Shown here in pieces: positions 8,109 through 16,672 of a stretch of 64,000 nucleotides of DNA; within the stretch, counting starts at the first letter, position 1; the number at the start of each line of letters is the position of its first letter. A model generated the notes under the pieces. That model ran no database searches. It saw nothing but the letters and a program-made list of their open reading frames with translations, and was not told the origin of the DNA. Made by a program: the position numbers and the translations under genes. This DNA comes from an uncultured Clostridia bacterium. Lineage in GTDB: Bacteria; Bacillota; Clostridia; Christensenellales; DTU072. The stretch is taken from positions 62,001 to 126,000 of the forward strand of contig CAMOOO010000001.1 of the NCBI GenBank assembly GCA_946621465.1, written 5' to 3'.

Positions 8109-8954
8109 ATGACAAAGACAACCTTGGTGGTTCTGGCTGCCGGCATGGGCAGCCGCTTCGGAGGAACCAAACAGATTGCACCCTTAGGCCCCAATGGGGA
8201 GATTTTGATCGAATTTTCCATTTTCGACGCCGTAAAAGCAGGCTTTGACAAAGTGGTTATGATCATTAAAAAAGAAAACGAAGAGGATATCAAAAATATC
8301 TTTGCAAAAAGAATTGATAAATTGGTTTCCGTTGAATACGTTTATCAGGAACTAACTTCTCTTCCCGATAATTTCGTTTTACCGAAAGGCAGGACGAAGC
8401 CATGGGGAACGGCGCACGCCGTACTTTGCTGCAAAGACCGGGTCGATACTCCCTTTGGAATTATCAATGCCGATGATTTTTACGGCTACGAGTCCTTCAA
8501 ACTTTTGCACGATCACCTAGTTTCCTCGACGGAAATGTGTAACGTCGGATTCCGGTTAGGCGCTACCTTAACCGACAACGGCTCCGTGTCACGCGGAATA
8601 TGCAGCACGGAGGATGGCTATTTAACCGACGTTACGGAAATCAGAGCTATCACAAAGAATAGCGGTATACCGCTCGACTCCATTTGCTCAATGAATATGT
8701 GGGGAATGTTCCCGTCGATTTTCCCTATTTTGGAAGAGGAATTCCGCTCTTTCTATCTCAGCATGAACGATCCGCAAAAAGATGAATGCTATCTTCCTAC
8801 TGTTATTGATACGTTGATTAGAGAAAGAGGAGAAAAGGTAAAATTGATTCCTACAACGGCGGAATGGTTCGGCGTAACTTACCAGGCAGACGCCCCTCTT
8901 GTTAAAAGGAAATTGCTTGAACTTGTAGAAAAAGGGATGTACAAAGGGTTATAA
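8109..8954 (+). CDS. Sugar-1-phosphate nucleotidyltransferase-like protein
   Basis: The N-terminus VVLAAGMGSRFGGTKQ is the nucleotide-binding signature of NTP-transferases (GxGxRFxxxK). INADDFYG supplies the metal-binding Asp pair of the Rossmann-like fold. The protein (281 aa) belongs to the GT-A nucleotidyltransferase superfamily; the nucleotide and sugar cannot be read from sequence. The ATG at 8109 is preferred over the one at 8100 because AAAGGATGG lies at the right distance from it. It is followed 2 bases later by an APH-fold kinase. The pair suggests consecutive C1 phosphorylation and nucleotide activation of a scavenged sugar (inference). Confidence 0.82.
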   Translation: MTKTTLVVLAAGMGSRFGGTKQIAPLGPNGEILIEFSIFDAVKAGFDKVVMIIKKENEEDIKNIFAKRIDKLVSVEYVYQELTSLPDNFVLPKGRTKPWGTAHAVLCCKDRVDTPFGIINADDFYGYESFKLLHDHLVSSTEMCNVGFRLGATLTDNGSVSRGICSTEDGYLTDVTEIRAITKNSGIPLDSICSMNMWGMFPSIFPILEEEFRSFYLSMNDPQKDECYLPTVIDTLIRERGEKVKLIPTTAEWFGVTYQADAPLVKRKLLELVEKGMYKGL

Positions 8955-8956
8955 AA

Positions 8957-10060
8957 ATGAAAGAACAGATTCAAAAAGTATTTGATAAATTCGAAGTAAA
9001 AAGCGGAACGGTCACAGACGTCGTTCAATGTCACAACGGACATATCAGTCGGACTTTTTTTGTAACGGTAAAAAGCCCGGATTCTACGGACAGATACGTT
9101 ATGCAGGAAGTAAACGAATACGTTTTCCCCAATATGGATATTCTTATGCAGAACGTTATTTCCGTAACCGATTTTCTGTACAATAAGGCGCTGGAACGGG
9201 GAGACGACCCGTCGAGAACGACGCTGCATTTCCATAAGACAAAGGACGGAAAACCATATTGCAGAGCGGAAGATGGAAAACCGTGGAGAATATACGACTT
9301 TATCGACGGTGCCAATACCTATAATAGTTGCCCAAGCGACGAGTTCTTTACCGAGGTCGGCCGCTCGTTCGGTAGTTTTGCAAGAGACCTGGCGGACTTT
9401 GATGCAACAAAACTCGGAGAGGTTATTCCCGATTTTCATAACACACTATCCAGATATGATAAGTTTATTGCGTCCATGCAAAAAGATGCCGCCGGAAGAA
9501 AGAAAGGTGTAAAAGATGAGATTGAGTTTGTAAAGGCAAGAAAGGATCTTTGCGCCAAAATCGTTACTATGATCGGGGAAGGCAAGATTCCTCTACGCGT
9601 CACGCACAACGATACGAAATTGAACAATATTTTGATAGACGATCGGACGCAAAAAGGGATTTGTATAATAGACCTTGATACCATTATGCCGGGATCGGTA
9701 CTGTATGATTTCGGCGATGCCATCCGCTTTGGTGCCTCTACTGCGGCGGAAGATGAGACTGACCTTACAAAAGTGACGATGGACTTAAAGAAGTTCTCCG
9801 CTTTTTCAAAAGGATACGTAGGACAGCTGAAAGGCTTTATTTGCGACGAGGAAATCAAGTTGTTGCCCCTTGGCGCGATCGTTATTACGTTGGAAACGGG
9901 AATACGCTTTTTGACCGATTATCTCGATGGCGATAAATATTTCCATATTAGCTACGAAAATCATAATTTAGATCGGGCAAGGAACCAATTTAAATTGGTC
10001 AGGGATATGGAAGAAAAACTACCTGAAATGGAGAGGATCATTCATACATATATGAGGTAA
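8957..10060 (+). CDS. APH-family sugar kinase, N-acetylhexosamine 1-kinase (NahK)-like
   Basis: An aminoglycoside-phosphotransferase/choline-kinase fold. The catalytic loop is THNDTKLNN and the metal-binding motif is IDLDTIMPGSVLYDFGD, which resembles N-acetylhexosamine 1-kinases more than resistance enzymes. The N-terminal lobe carries GHISRTFFV and YVMQEVN (nucleotide-binding loop and Lys region replaced, as in NahK). Length 367 fits. It overlaps functionally with the adjacent nucleotidyltransferase (2-base gap), pointing to hexosamine salvage. Such proteins are often mis-annotated as antibiotic phosphotransferases or as mucin desulfatase; nothing here indicates antibiotic resistance. Confidence 0.8.
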   Translation: MKEQIQKVFDKFEVKSGTVTDVVQCHNGHISRTFFVTVKSPDSTDRYVMQEVNEYVFPNMDILMQNVISVTDFLYNKALERGDDPSRTTLHFHKTKDGKPYCRAEDGKPWRIYDFIDGANTYNSCPSDEFFTEVGRSFGSFARDLADFDATKLGEVIPDFHNTLSRYDKFIASMQKDAAGRKKGVKDEIEFVKARKDLCAKIVTMIGEGKIPLRVTHNDTKLNNILIDDRTQKGICIIDLDTIMPGSVLYDFGDAIRFGASTAAEDETDLTKVTMDLKKFSAFSKGYVGQLKGFICDEEIKLLPLGAIVITLETGIRFLTDYLDGDKYFHISYENHNLDRARNQFKLVRDMEEKLPEMERIIHTYMR

Positions 10061-10064
10061 ACCA

Positions 10065-12422
10065 ATGAAGCAAAAATTTTACGTAGGAGGAATGAGCTGC
10101 GCAGCGTGCGTAAAACACGTTGAAGAAGCCGTCAAAAGTGTTGACGGTGTCAGTAGTTGCATGGTGAGCCTCACTTCGTCCAGTATGCTTCTTGAGTATG
10201 ACGGGAATGCCGATGCGGTAATAAAGGCGGTAAAAAAAGCCGGGTATACAGCGAAAGTTGCGACGAGACAAAAAGTAGATCAAGGCGCGCCCAATTCCAT
10301 TTTAATAAGGATCATACTTTCTGTCGTATTTCTGATCGTACTCATGTACGTGGCGATGGGGCATATGTGGAACTTCCCCTTGCCGCACTTTTTACACGAT
10401 TCACTAAATAACGCCATAACGCAGCTTTGCCTCTGTCTGCCCGTTCTTATAATCAATTATAAGTATTTTTTGAACGGTGTTTTAAGACTTGTTAAACTTA
10501 AACCGGATATGGATAGTTTGATATCGGTCGGTTCCGGCGCGGCGTTTATTTCCGGCATCGTCACTTTATGTGTTTATAAGGGTGCAGGGCATCTGTATTT
10601 TGAATCGGCGGCAATGATCGTTACGCTTGTTACCGTCGGAAAGTATTTTGAATCGCTCTCGAAAAAAAAGACCAACGATGCGCTTGAAAAGTTGATCGCC
10701 TTAACGCCCGACACGGCAACCGTATTAAGAGAAGGGAAAGAGGTTGTCGTTGCAGCGGAGAGTTTGATTATCGGCGATAAGGTGATAGTAAAGCAGGGAG
10801 AAACAATTCCCTGCGACGGTACGACCGAATCGGGGGAAGGGTACGTTGATGAATCGGCAATGACGGGTGAAAGTATGCCGAAGGAGATAAAAGAAGGTGA
10901 GCTTGTCCGCGGAGGGACAATACTTGTCAGCGGATATCTTGTAATAAACGCAACGGGGACTGGAGCAGAAACGACGCTTGCTAAAATTATTGAAATGGTG
11001 GAGAACGCCAACATGACCAAGCCGCGCCTTGCGCGTATTGCCGATAAAGTGGCAGGGATATTCGTTCCGACCGTTATGGGACTTGCTATAATTACCTTTA
11101 TCGGTTGGGCCTTTGCAGGGAGAATAGAAGAAGGACTGCAAAGCGCTATTGCTGTGCTTGTCGTTTCCTGTCCGTGCGCGCTCGGGCTTGCGACGCCGGT
11201 GGCGGTTACCGTCGGCACCGGTAAGGGAGCAAAAAAGGGAATCCTCTTCCGCTCGGGAGAGGCATTGGAAACACTCTGCAAAGTTAAAAAGATTGTGTTT
11301 GATAAAACGGGAACGGTGACGGAAGGAAAGCCCGTCGTCGTATCCGTTTCGCCGTTCGGATGCTCCGAACGGGAGATGATGAGAATCGCCGCGGCGGCGG
11401 AAAAAAAGTCATCCCATCCGCTGGCACAAGCTATTATAGAATATGCCGGGAAAATTTGCGACGTTCCGGAATGCGATGATTTTTCCGCCGTGTTCGGTAA
11501 AGGAGTTTCCGCGGCGGTAGATGGAAAGAGGTATTACGTGGGAAAGGCCTCTTTTATCAAAGAGAATACGGAATGTGCTTTTTCGGAAAACGCCGAAGAG
11601 GCGACGATGATACACGTTGCGTCAAAAGAGGACTATCTCGGATATATCTGTATTGCCGATGCCTTGCGTGAGGATAGCAAAGAGGGTATAGAGAGTTTAA
11701 AAAAACAGGGTTTGATACCTTCGCTTCTTACCGGCGATAACGAATTCGTGGCGAAAAAGATTGCAGGACAGGTGGGAATAGAGGACGTCGTCAGTAACGT
11801 TTTGCCCGATAAAAAAGCGGAAGTCATTTCGGAATATAAAAAGGAATGTAGGGTAGCAATGGTCGGCGACGGAATCAACGATGCGCCGGCGCTCGCCGTT
11901 TCCGATGTGGGAATAGCCATAGGAGGGGGGAGCGATATCGCCAAAGGGAATGCCGACGTTGTTTTAATAAATAACGATTTAACGGATATCGGCGAGGCGT
12001 ACGTTATAAGTAAAGATACTGTCAGGAATATCAAACAAAATCTCTTTTGGGCATTCTTTTATAACGTCATCGGGATCCCGATTGCGGCAGGAGCGCTTTA
12101 TCCGGTTTTCGGATGGACGTTGAATCCTATGATCGCTTCGGCGGCAATGAGTCTGTCCAGTTTATTTGTCGTAGGGAATGCACTTCGATATAAATACGTA
12201 CATGGAGGTAAAAAAATGTTCGGTAAGAAAGAAGAAGGTCTTGTTTTACGTGTGGAAGGCATGATGTGCGAGCATTGCAAAGCGCGCGTAGAGCAGGCAT
12301 TAAAAGGAGTGGGTATCGACGCCAAAGTCGACTTAAAGAAAAAGACGGTGATCTGCCCCGTCGGAACGGATGAAGAAGCAGCCAAAAAGGCAATTACGGA
12401 AGCAGGATACGAGGTAAAATAA
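10065..12422 (+). CDS. copA: Copper-exporting P1B-type ATPase with N- and C-terminal HMA domains
   Basis: It pumps Cu(I) out of the cytoplasm. Order: an N-terminal HMA domain with GMSCAAC (residues 9-15); transmembrane helices; the TGES actuator motif; the CPC metal site (SCPCAL, about 368-373); phosphorylation motif DKTGTVTEG (Asp413); the nucleotide-binding HP motif (SSHPLA); and GDGINDAPAL (601-610). After the last helix comes a second HMA domain (GMMCEHC, 732-738), which is unusual at the C-terminus and resembles a CopZ chaperone. The junction carries its own ribosome-binding site and ATG (see separate entry). It starts 4 bases after the kinase gene, and the stop overlaps the next ATG (TAATG). 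No copper regulator (csoR/copY) is adjacent. Confidence 0.96.
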   Translation: MKQKFYVGGMSCAACVKHVEEAVKSVDGVSSCMVSLTSSSMLLEYDGNADAVIKAVKKAGYTAKVATRQKVDQGAPNSILIRIILSVVFLIVLMYVAMGHMWNFPLPHFLHDSLNNAITQLCLCLPVLIINYKYFLNGVLRLVKLKPDMDSLISVGSGAAFISGIVTLCVYKGAGHLYFESAAMIVTLVTVGKYFESLSKKKTNDALEKLIALTPDTATVLREGKEVVVAAESLIIGDKVIVKQGETIPCDGTTESGEGYVDESAMTGESMPKEIKEGELVRGGTILVSGYLVINATGTGAETTLAKIIEMVENANMTKPRLARIADKVAGIFVPTVMGLAIITFIGWAFAGRIEEGLQSAIAVLVVSCPCALGLATPVAVTVGTGKGAKKGILFRSGEALETLCKVKKIVFDKTGTVTEGKPVVVSVSPFGCSEREMMRIAAAAEKKSSHPLAQAIIEYAGKICDVPECDDFSAVFGKGVSAAVDGKRYYVGKASFIKENTECAFSENAEEATMIHVASKEDYLGYICIADALREDSKEGIESLKKQGLIPSLLTGDNEFVAKKIAGQVGIEDVVSNVLPDKKAEVISEYKKECRVAMVGDGINDAPALAVSDVGIAIGGGSDIAKGNADVVLINNDLTDIGEAYVISKDTVRNIKQNLFWAFFYNVIGIPIAAGALYPVFGWTLNPMIASAAMSLSSLFVVGNALRYKYVHGGKKMFGKKEEGLVLRVEGMMCEHCKARVEQALKGVGIDAKVDLKKKTVICPVGTDEEAAKKAITEAGYEVK
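12216..12422 (+). CDS. Possible internally initiated CopZ-like copper chaperone (in frame within copA)
   Basis: Within copA, GGAGGT at 12204-12209 stands 6 bases before an in-frame ATG at 12216. Initiation there would give a free 68-residue HMA protein with GMMCEHC and the typical beta-alpha-beta-beta-alpha-beta length. The preceding codons (HGG) are a linker, so the site is not constrained by a structured domain. It could be chance or a remnant of a copA/copZ gene fusion. Escherichia coli makes both products from copA by frameshifting, so dual output is precedented. Confidence 0.4.
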   Translation: MFGKKEEGLVLRVEGMMCEHCKARVEQALKGVGIDAKVDLKKKTVICPVGTDEEAAKKAITEAGYEVK

Positions 12423-15400
12423 TGTTATACGAAAAAAGCAAAGGAAGTATTTCTAAAGAGCTGTTTAAGAACCCTCCGTGCGAGTTTCGCGGTGCGCCGT
12501 TTTGGGCGTGGAACGGAAAACTGGACGAAGGGGAGATCGTGCGGCAGGCAGGCGTCTTTAAGGAGATGGGATTCGGCGGATATCATATTCACGTCCGTAC
12601 GGGGTTGGAAGACGAGTACCTCGGGGATAAGTTCATGCACTGCGTTAAGACTTGCGTCGATTATTCCAAAAAAAACGATATGCTCGCATGGCTCTACGAC
12701 GAGGACCGTTGGCCGTCCGGATTTGCCGGTGGCTGGGTAACGAAGGATCCCGCTCTCAGGCAGAGATACCTTATTTTGACAAGAAGAAAGGCAAAAGATG
12801 CGCCGGAATACAACGAGGACGGAATTCTCGTTAGCGGCAGCAAACTTTTAGCTTGCTATAAAATCCATTCTTCCGCCGGTAAACTTTGTTCGTACAAACG
12901 CGTAGAGGAGAACGATCCTTCGGCAAACGCCTATGCCTATATGCGCGTCACTGAAGCTGAGAGCTGGCACAATAATACCGCCTACGTCGATACGCTCAAT
13001 AAAAAGGCGCTTGATAAGTTCGCCGAAGTAACTTACGACAGATATAATGAAGTCCTCGGTGATGATTTGGGTACGACCTGTCCTGCCATTTTTACCGACG
13101 AACCGCAGTATAAAGAAGCTAAAGCAGCGAACAAAATCGTCGCATGGACCGATGACTTTGCGGATACCTATAAGCAGACCTACGGAGAAGATATCCTCGA
13201 TCGCTTGCCCGAGCTTTTTTACGAATTGAAAAAAGGCTACTCTCCCGTTCGCTATCGGTTTTGGAACCATCTATCGGAAAGGTTCACCAATGCCTTTTCG
13301 GATAACCTCGGAGAGAAGGCGAACGCCGTCGGGTTGAAGATGACCGGGCATATGATGTGTGAGGACTCGTTACATAACCAGATCCGGTACGTTGGCGACG
13401 TTATGCGCCATTATCGCGGATTCGGTTTGCCGGGAATAGATATGCTTTGTTCCCGTTACGAATATATCACGGCAAAACAATGCCAGTCGGCTGTATGCCA
13501 GTATGGTAAGGAAGGAATGCTTTCGGAATTGTACGGCGTATCGCGTTGGGACTACGATTTCCGTATGTATAAACTCCACGGCGACTGGCAGGCAGCGCTT
13601 GGCGTAACCATACGCGTACCGCACCTTTCTATGTATTCGATGAAAGGGGAGGCAAAAAGGGACTATCCTGCATCTATTTTGGATCAAAGCCCCTGGTATA
13701 AAAAACACAACGTGGTGGAAGATCACTTTGCCAGAGTCAATACCGCGCTAACGAACGGTCATCAAATCTGTGATATAGCGGTATTGCATACCATAGAAAG
13801 TTACTGGATGTTGTACGGGAGTGCCGCTCGCGGAAATGCCAAGAGAATCAAGATGAACTATTTGTTCCAGGCGCTGCCAGAGTGGATATTAAAAGACGGT
13901 TTGGATTTCCAATACATAAACGAAAGTCTATTGCCCGAACTCTGTCCGCAGGGCGGAAATCCGCTTTCCGTAGGGAAAATGCAATATAAAGCTATCGTCG
14001 TTCCCGAAGCCTTGACGCTGCGTAAATCGACGGTGGAAAGACTGGAAGCCTTCGTAAAAGAGGGCGGCAAGCTGATCTTTATGGGAAAAGCCCCCGTTTA
14101 TATGGATGGCGAACCGGATAACAGACCGAAGGAACTGTTCGATAAGTCTATTTGCATTCCTTTTGAAAAGGAATCTTTATTAAAGGAATTGCAATCTTTC
14201 AGAAGAGTCGGGTTTTATACCGTCGAGGACGGGAAACACACGGACAACCTCATTTACAGCCTTAAAGAAAAAGCCGATGGTCAGTGGCTGTTTATCTGCC
14301 GAGTTAATAAAGAAAGATATCCTGATCTCGACGTAGTCAAAGAACGGAAAATTAAGATTGTCGTCGAGGGCGAATGGGAGCCGACGCTTTGGAATACCGT
14401 TGACGGAAACGTTTATGCAATGGACTACAAAAAAGAAAAGGGCATAACGACGATCTTTGCGACTGTTTGCGACCAGGATAGTTTGTTGATTCGCTTGGAG
14501 AAAGGTAAGTCGAAGGAGAAAAAGCTCGACGCTGTCTTGGCAACGGATAAAGTCAGCGTAAAGGATAACGTACCGTTTACCTTATCCGAACCCAACGTTA
14601 TGCTCCTGGATAGAGCTTATTACGCGTTGGACGATAAACCTTTTACCGTAACACAAAAGGAAATATTGATCGCGGATAATTTCTGCAGAAGGAGACTCGG
14701 GCTTACGCAACACGGCGGATCGATTTGTCAACCGTGGGCGGCGGAAAAGAAGCCGGCGGAACATAAAATCAGACTTCGTTTCGTCATTCCGAGCAAAATT
14801 AATTACGCCGAACCTTATCTTGCGCTTGAGGATGCGGACAAAGCGGAAATACTGTTTAACGGGACAAGAGTCAGCGAAAAACCCAACGGCTGGTACGTTG
14901 ACAGAGCCATTCAAAAAGTTAAACTCCCGCCGATAAAGAAAGGGAAGAACGTCTTGGAGATCAGCTTGCCTTTCGGTGAAAACACGAATACGGAATGGTG
15001 CTATCTACTGGGTGATTTCGGCGTTTCCGTTTGCGGAACGGTAAAGAAGATCATTCCTATGCCAAAGACTCTTTCCTTTGGCGATATCGGGAAACAGGGC
15101 TTGCCTTTCTACGGCGGTATACTGACCTATCATTCGTCTTTTGTCGGTAACGGAAAAATGGCGAAAGTAAGGGTCCCCGTTTTCAGGGCGGCGATGGTGG
15201 AAGCGGAAACGGATAAACAGAAAGGGGATATAGCATATGCACCCTATGAAACGATTCTGCGGTCCGAGAACGGACAGACCAAACTTGATCTGCACGCCTA
15301 TATTTCTCGCCAAAACGCCTTTGGTTGTATTCACCACCCCGGCATGACCGTAAGAGGTTTCTGCATCAGTCCCGGAACGTATAGATCCTGGCTGCCCTTT

Positions 15401-15472
15401 ACCAGAACGATGTTCTATAAACTGGTAAAAGAGGGAATATTGGAAACACCTGTTGTGACGCTGGAGAAATAA
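12422..15472 (+). CDS. GH106-like glycosyl hydrolase (alpha-L-rhamnosidase-type)
   Basis: A 1016-residue protein whose start resembles the GH106/rhamnosidase-like family: PFWAWNGKLDEGEIVRQ, then MGFGGYHIHVRTGLE, YDEDRWPSG and a conserved FTDEPQY. The middle is a TIM-barrel-like region, followed by a glutamine-amidotransferase-like segment (YKAIVVPEALTL, LEAFVKEGGKLIFMG). C-terminal beta-sandwich modules end in a galactose-binding-like domain. There is no signal peptide, so it should act on sugars or glycosides already imported. Its ATG overlaps the copA stop by one base. With the upstream kinase and nucleotidyltransferase it suggests a glycan-salvage operon interrupted by copA. Substrate unknown. 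Confidence 0.78.
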   Translation: MLYEKSKGSISKELFKNPPCEFRGAPFWAWNGKLDEGEIVRQAGVFKEMGFGGYHIHVRTGLEDEYLGDKFMHCVKTCVDYSKKNDMLAWLYDEDRWPSGFAGGWVTKDPALRQRYLILTRRKAKDAPEYNEDGILVSGSKLLACYKIHSSAGKLCSYKRVEENDPSANAYAYMRVTEAESWHNNTAYVDTLNKKALDKFAEVTYDRYNEVLGDDLGTTCPAIFTDEPQYKEAKAANKIVAWTDDFADTYKQTYGEDILDRLPELFYELKKGYSPVRYRFWNHLSERFTNAFSDNLGEKANAVGLKMTGHMMCEDSLHNQIRYVGDVMRHYRGFGLPGIDMLCSRYEYITAKQCQSAVCQYGKEGMLSELYGVSRWDYDFRMYKLHGDWQAALGVTIRVPHLSMYSMKGEAKRDYPASILDQSPWYKKHNVVEDHFARVNTALTNGHQICDIAVLHTIESYWMLYGSAARGNAKRIKMNYLFQALPEWILKDGLDFQYINESLLPELCPQGGNPLSVGKMQYKAIVVPEALTLRKSTVERLEAFVKEGGKLIFMGKAPVYMDGEPDNRPKELFDKSICIPFEKESLLKELQSFRRVGFYTVEDGKHTDNLIYSLKEKADGQWLFICRVNKERYPDLDVVKERKIKIVVEGEWEPTLWNTVDGNVYAMDYKKEKGITTIFATVCDQDSLLIRLEKGKSKEKKLDAVLATDKVSVKDNVPFTLSEPNVMLLDRAYYALDDKPFTVTQKEILIADNFCRRRLGLTQHGGSICQPWAAEKKPAEHKIRLRFVIPSKINYAEPYLALEDADKAEILFNGTRVSEKPNGWYVDRAIQKVKLPPIKKGKNVLEISLPFGENTNTEWCYLLGDFGVSVCGTVKKIIPMPKTLSFGDIGKQGLPFYGGILTYHSSFVGNGKMAKVRVPVFRAAMVEAETDKQKGDIAYAPYETILRSENGQTKLDLHAYISRQNAFGCIHHPGMTVRGFCISPGTYRSWLPFTRTMFYKLVKEGILETPVVTLEK

Positions 15473-15489
15473 CCGCAAAAACATATTCA

Positions 15490-15518
15490 TTGACAAATTA
15501 CAAATAAAATACTATAAT
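15490..15518 (+). promoter_or_regulatory. Consensus sigma-A promoter upstream of the Ldh-family gene
   Basis: TTGACA (15490-15495), exactly 17 bases, TATAAT (15513-15518): a perfect consensus promoter, 39 bases before the ATG. It indicates high constitutive transcription of the dehydrogenase and probably the genes behind it. Confidence 0.85.
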
Positions 15519-15557
15519 TTAGAAACCGAAAAAAATTTACATTTAGGAGAGTATATT

Positions 15558-16670
15558 ATGCCCAAAATGATTCTTGATTGGAAAACAGCAAACGATTTTG
15601 TTATAGACGCTTTTAAAGGCGTCGGCGTACCGGAAGAAGACGCCAAGATTTGTGCCGACGTTCTTTTGGAGAGCGATCGCCGTGGTATAGAAAGTCACGG
15701 TTGCAACCGTTTTAAACCGATCTACATCGACAGAATTCTCGCCGGAATTCAGAACCCGGTGACCAACTTCGAAGTGATTAAAGAAACTCCCTGTACAGCC
15801 GTTGTCGACGGACACGACGGTATGGGTCAGGTCATTGGTTACAAAGCCATGAGAATGGCTATGGATAAAGCAAAACAGTACGGCATGGGTATGGTCGTCG
15901 TCCGCAATTCCTGCCACTATGGTATCGCCGGGTATTATCCGACGATGTGTACCAAAGAAGGAATGATCGGTATCACCGGAACAAACGCCCGTCCTTCGGT
16001 TGCTCCGACGTTCGGTGTAGAAGGTATGTTCGGTACCAACCCGCTGACTATCGGTATCCCGACGGATGAAGAATTTGATTTCTTGATCGACTGCGCTTCT
16101 TCTATCACTCAAAACGGAAAGATCGAATACTACGCCAGAATCGGCGAGCCTGTTCATCCTGGAACGATCATCGACCTCGACGGTAACCCCGTAGAAGGAG
16201 ACGCAGGAGTTGCTTTGAAAATGATCCGTAACGGCACGGCCGCACTCACCACCCTCGGTGGTATCGGCGAGGCACTCGGCGGATACAAAGGGTATGGCTA
16301 TGCGATGGTTGTAGAAATTCTCTCTGCCGCGCTTCAGGATGGACAATATGGAAAAGCCCTCGACGGTAAGAACGAAAAGGGTGAGAAAGCCCCCTATCAT
16401 CTCGGTCATTTCTTTATTGCAATCGATACCAATCATTTTTTGGGAGAAGATATTTGCAGAAAGAAAGCAGGGGACATCATTCGTTCCGTTCGCGCTTCGA
16501 AAAAGGCTCCCGGATGCGAAAGAATTTATACCGCAGGTGAAAAAGAGTATTTGATTTGGCAATCCCGTAAAGATAGCGGCGTACCGATCAACGAGGCGGT
16601 ACAGAAGGAGATGAGTAAAGTCAGAGATGATCTCGGCTTGACGAAATACGTCTTCCCCTGGGAAAAGTAA
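15558..16670 (+). CDS. Malate/L-lactate dehydrogenase family (Ldh2) oxidoreductase
   Basis: An NAD(P)-dependent 2-hydroxyacid dehydrogenase of the type-2 fold (not the Rossmann LDH/MDH). Characteristic segments are SDRRGIESHGCNRF near the N-terminus (catalytic His in SHG), VVDGHDGMGQVIGYKAM, GMVVVRNSCHYGIAGYY, GTNPLTIGIP and GGYKGYGYAMVVEIL. Length 370 fits. Family members act on malate, lactate, ureidoglycolate or sulfolactate, and the substrate cannot be chosen here. GGAGAG precedes the ATG by about 6 bases. The gene is 2 bases from the WG-repeat gene and shares its promoter. Confidence 0.9.
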   Translation: MPKMILDWKTANDFVIDAFKGVGVPEEDAKICADVLLESDRRGIESHGCNRFKPIYIDRILAGIQNPVTNFEVIKETPCTAVVDGHDGMGQVIGYKAMRMAMDKAKQYGMGMVVVRNSCHYGIAGYYPTMCTKEGMIGITGTNARPSVAPTFGVEGMFGTNPLTIGIPTDEEFDFLIDCASSITQNGKIEYYARIGEPVHPGTIIDLDGNPVEGDAGVALKMIRNGTAALTTLGGIGEALGGYKGYGYAMVVEILSAALQDGQYGKALDGKNEKGEKAPYHLGHFFIAIDTNHFLGEDICRKKAGDIIRSVRASKKAPGCERIYTAGEKEYLIWQSRKDSGVPINEAVQKEMSKVRDDLGLTKYVFPWEK

Positions 16671-16672
16671 TC

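Noticed and set aside
8957-10060. Aminoglycoside resistance gene
   Set aside because: The APH fold is shared, but the motifs and the adjacent nucleotidyltransferase fit a sugar kinase; nothing indicates resistance.
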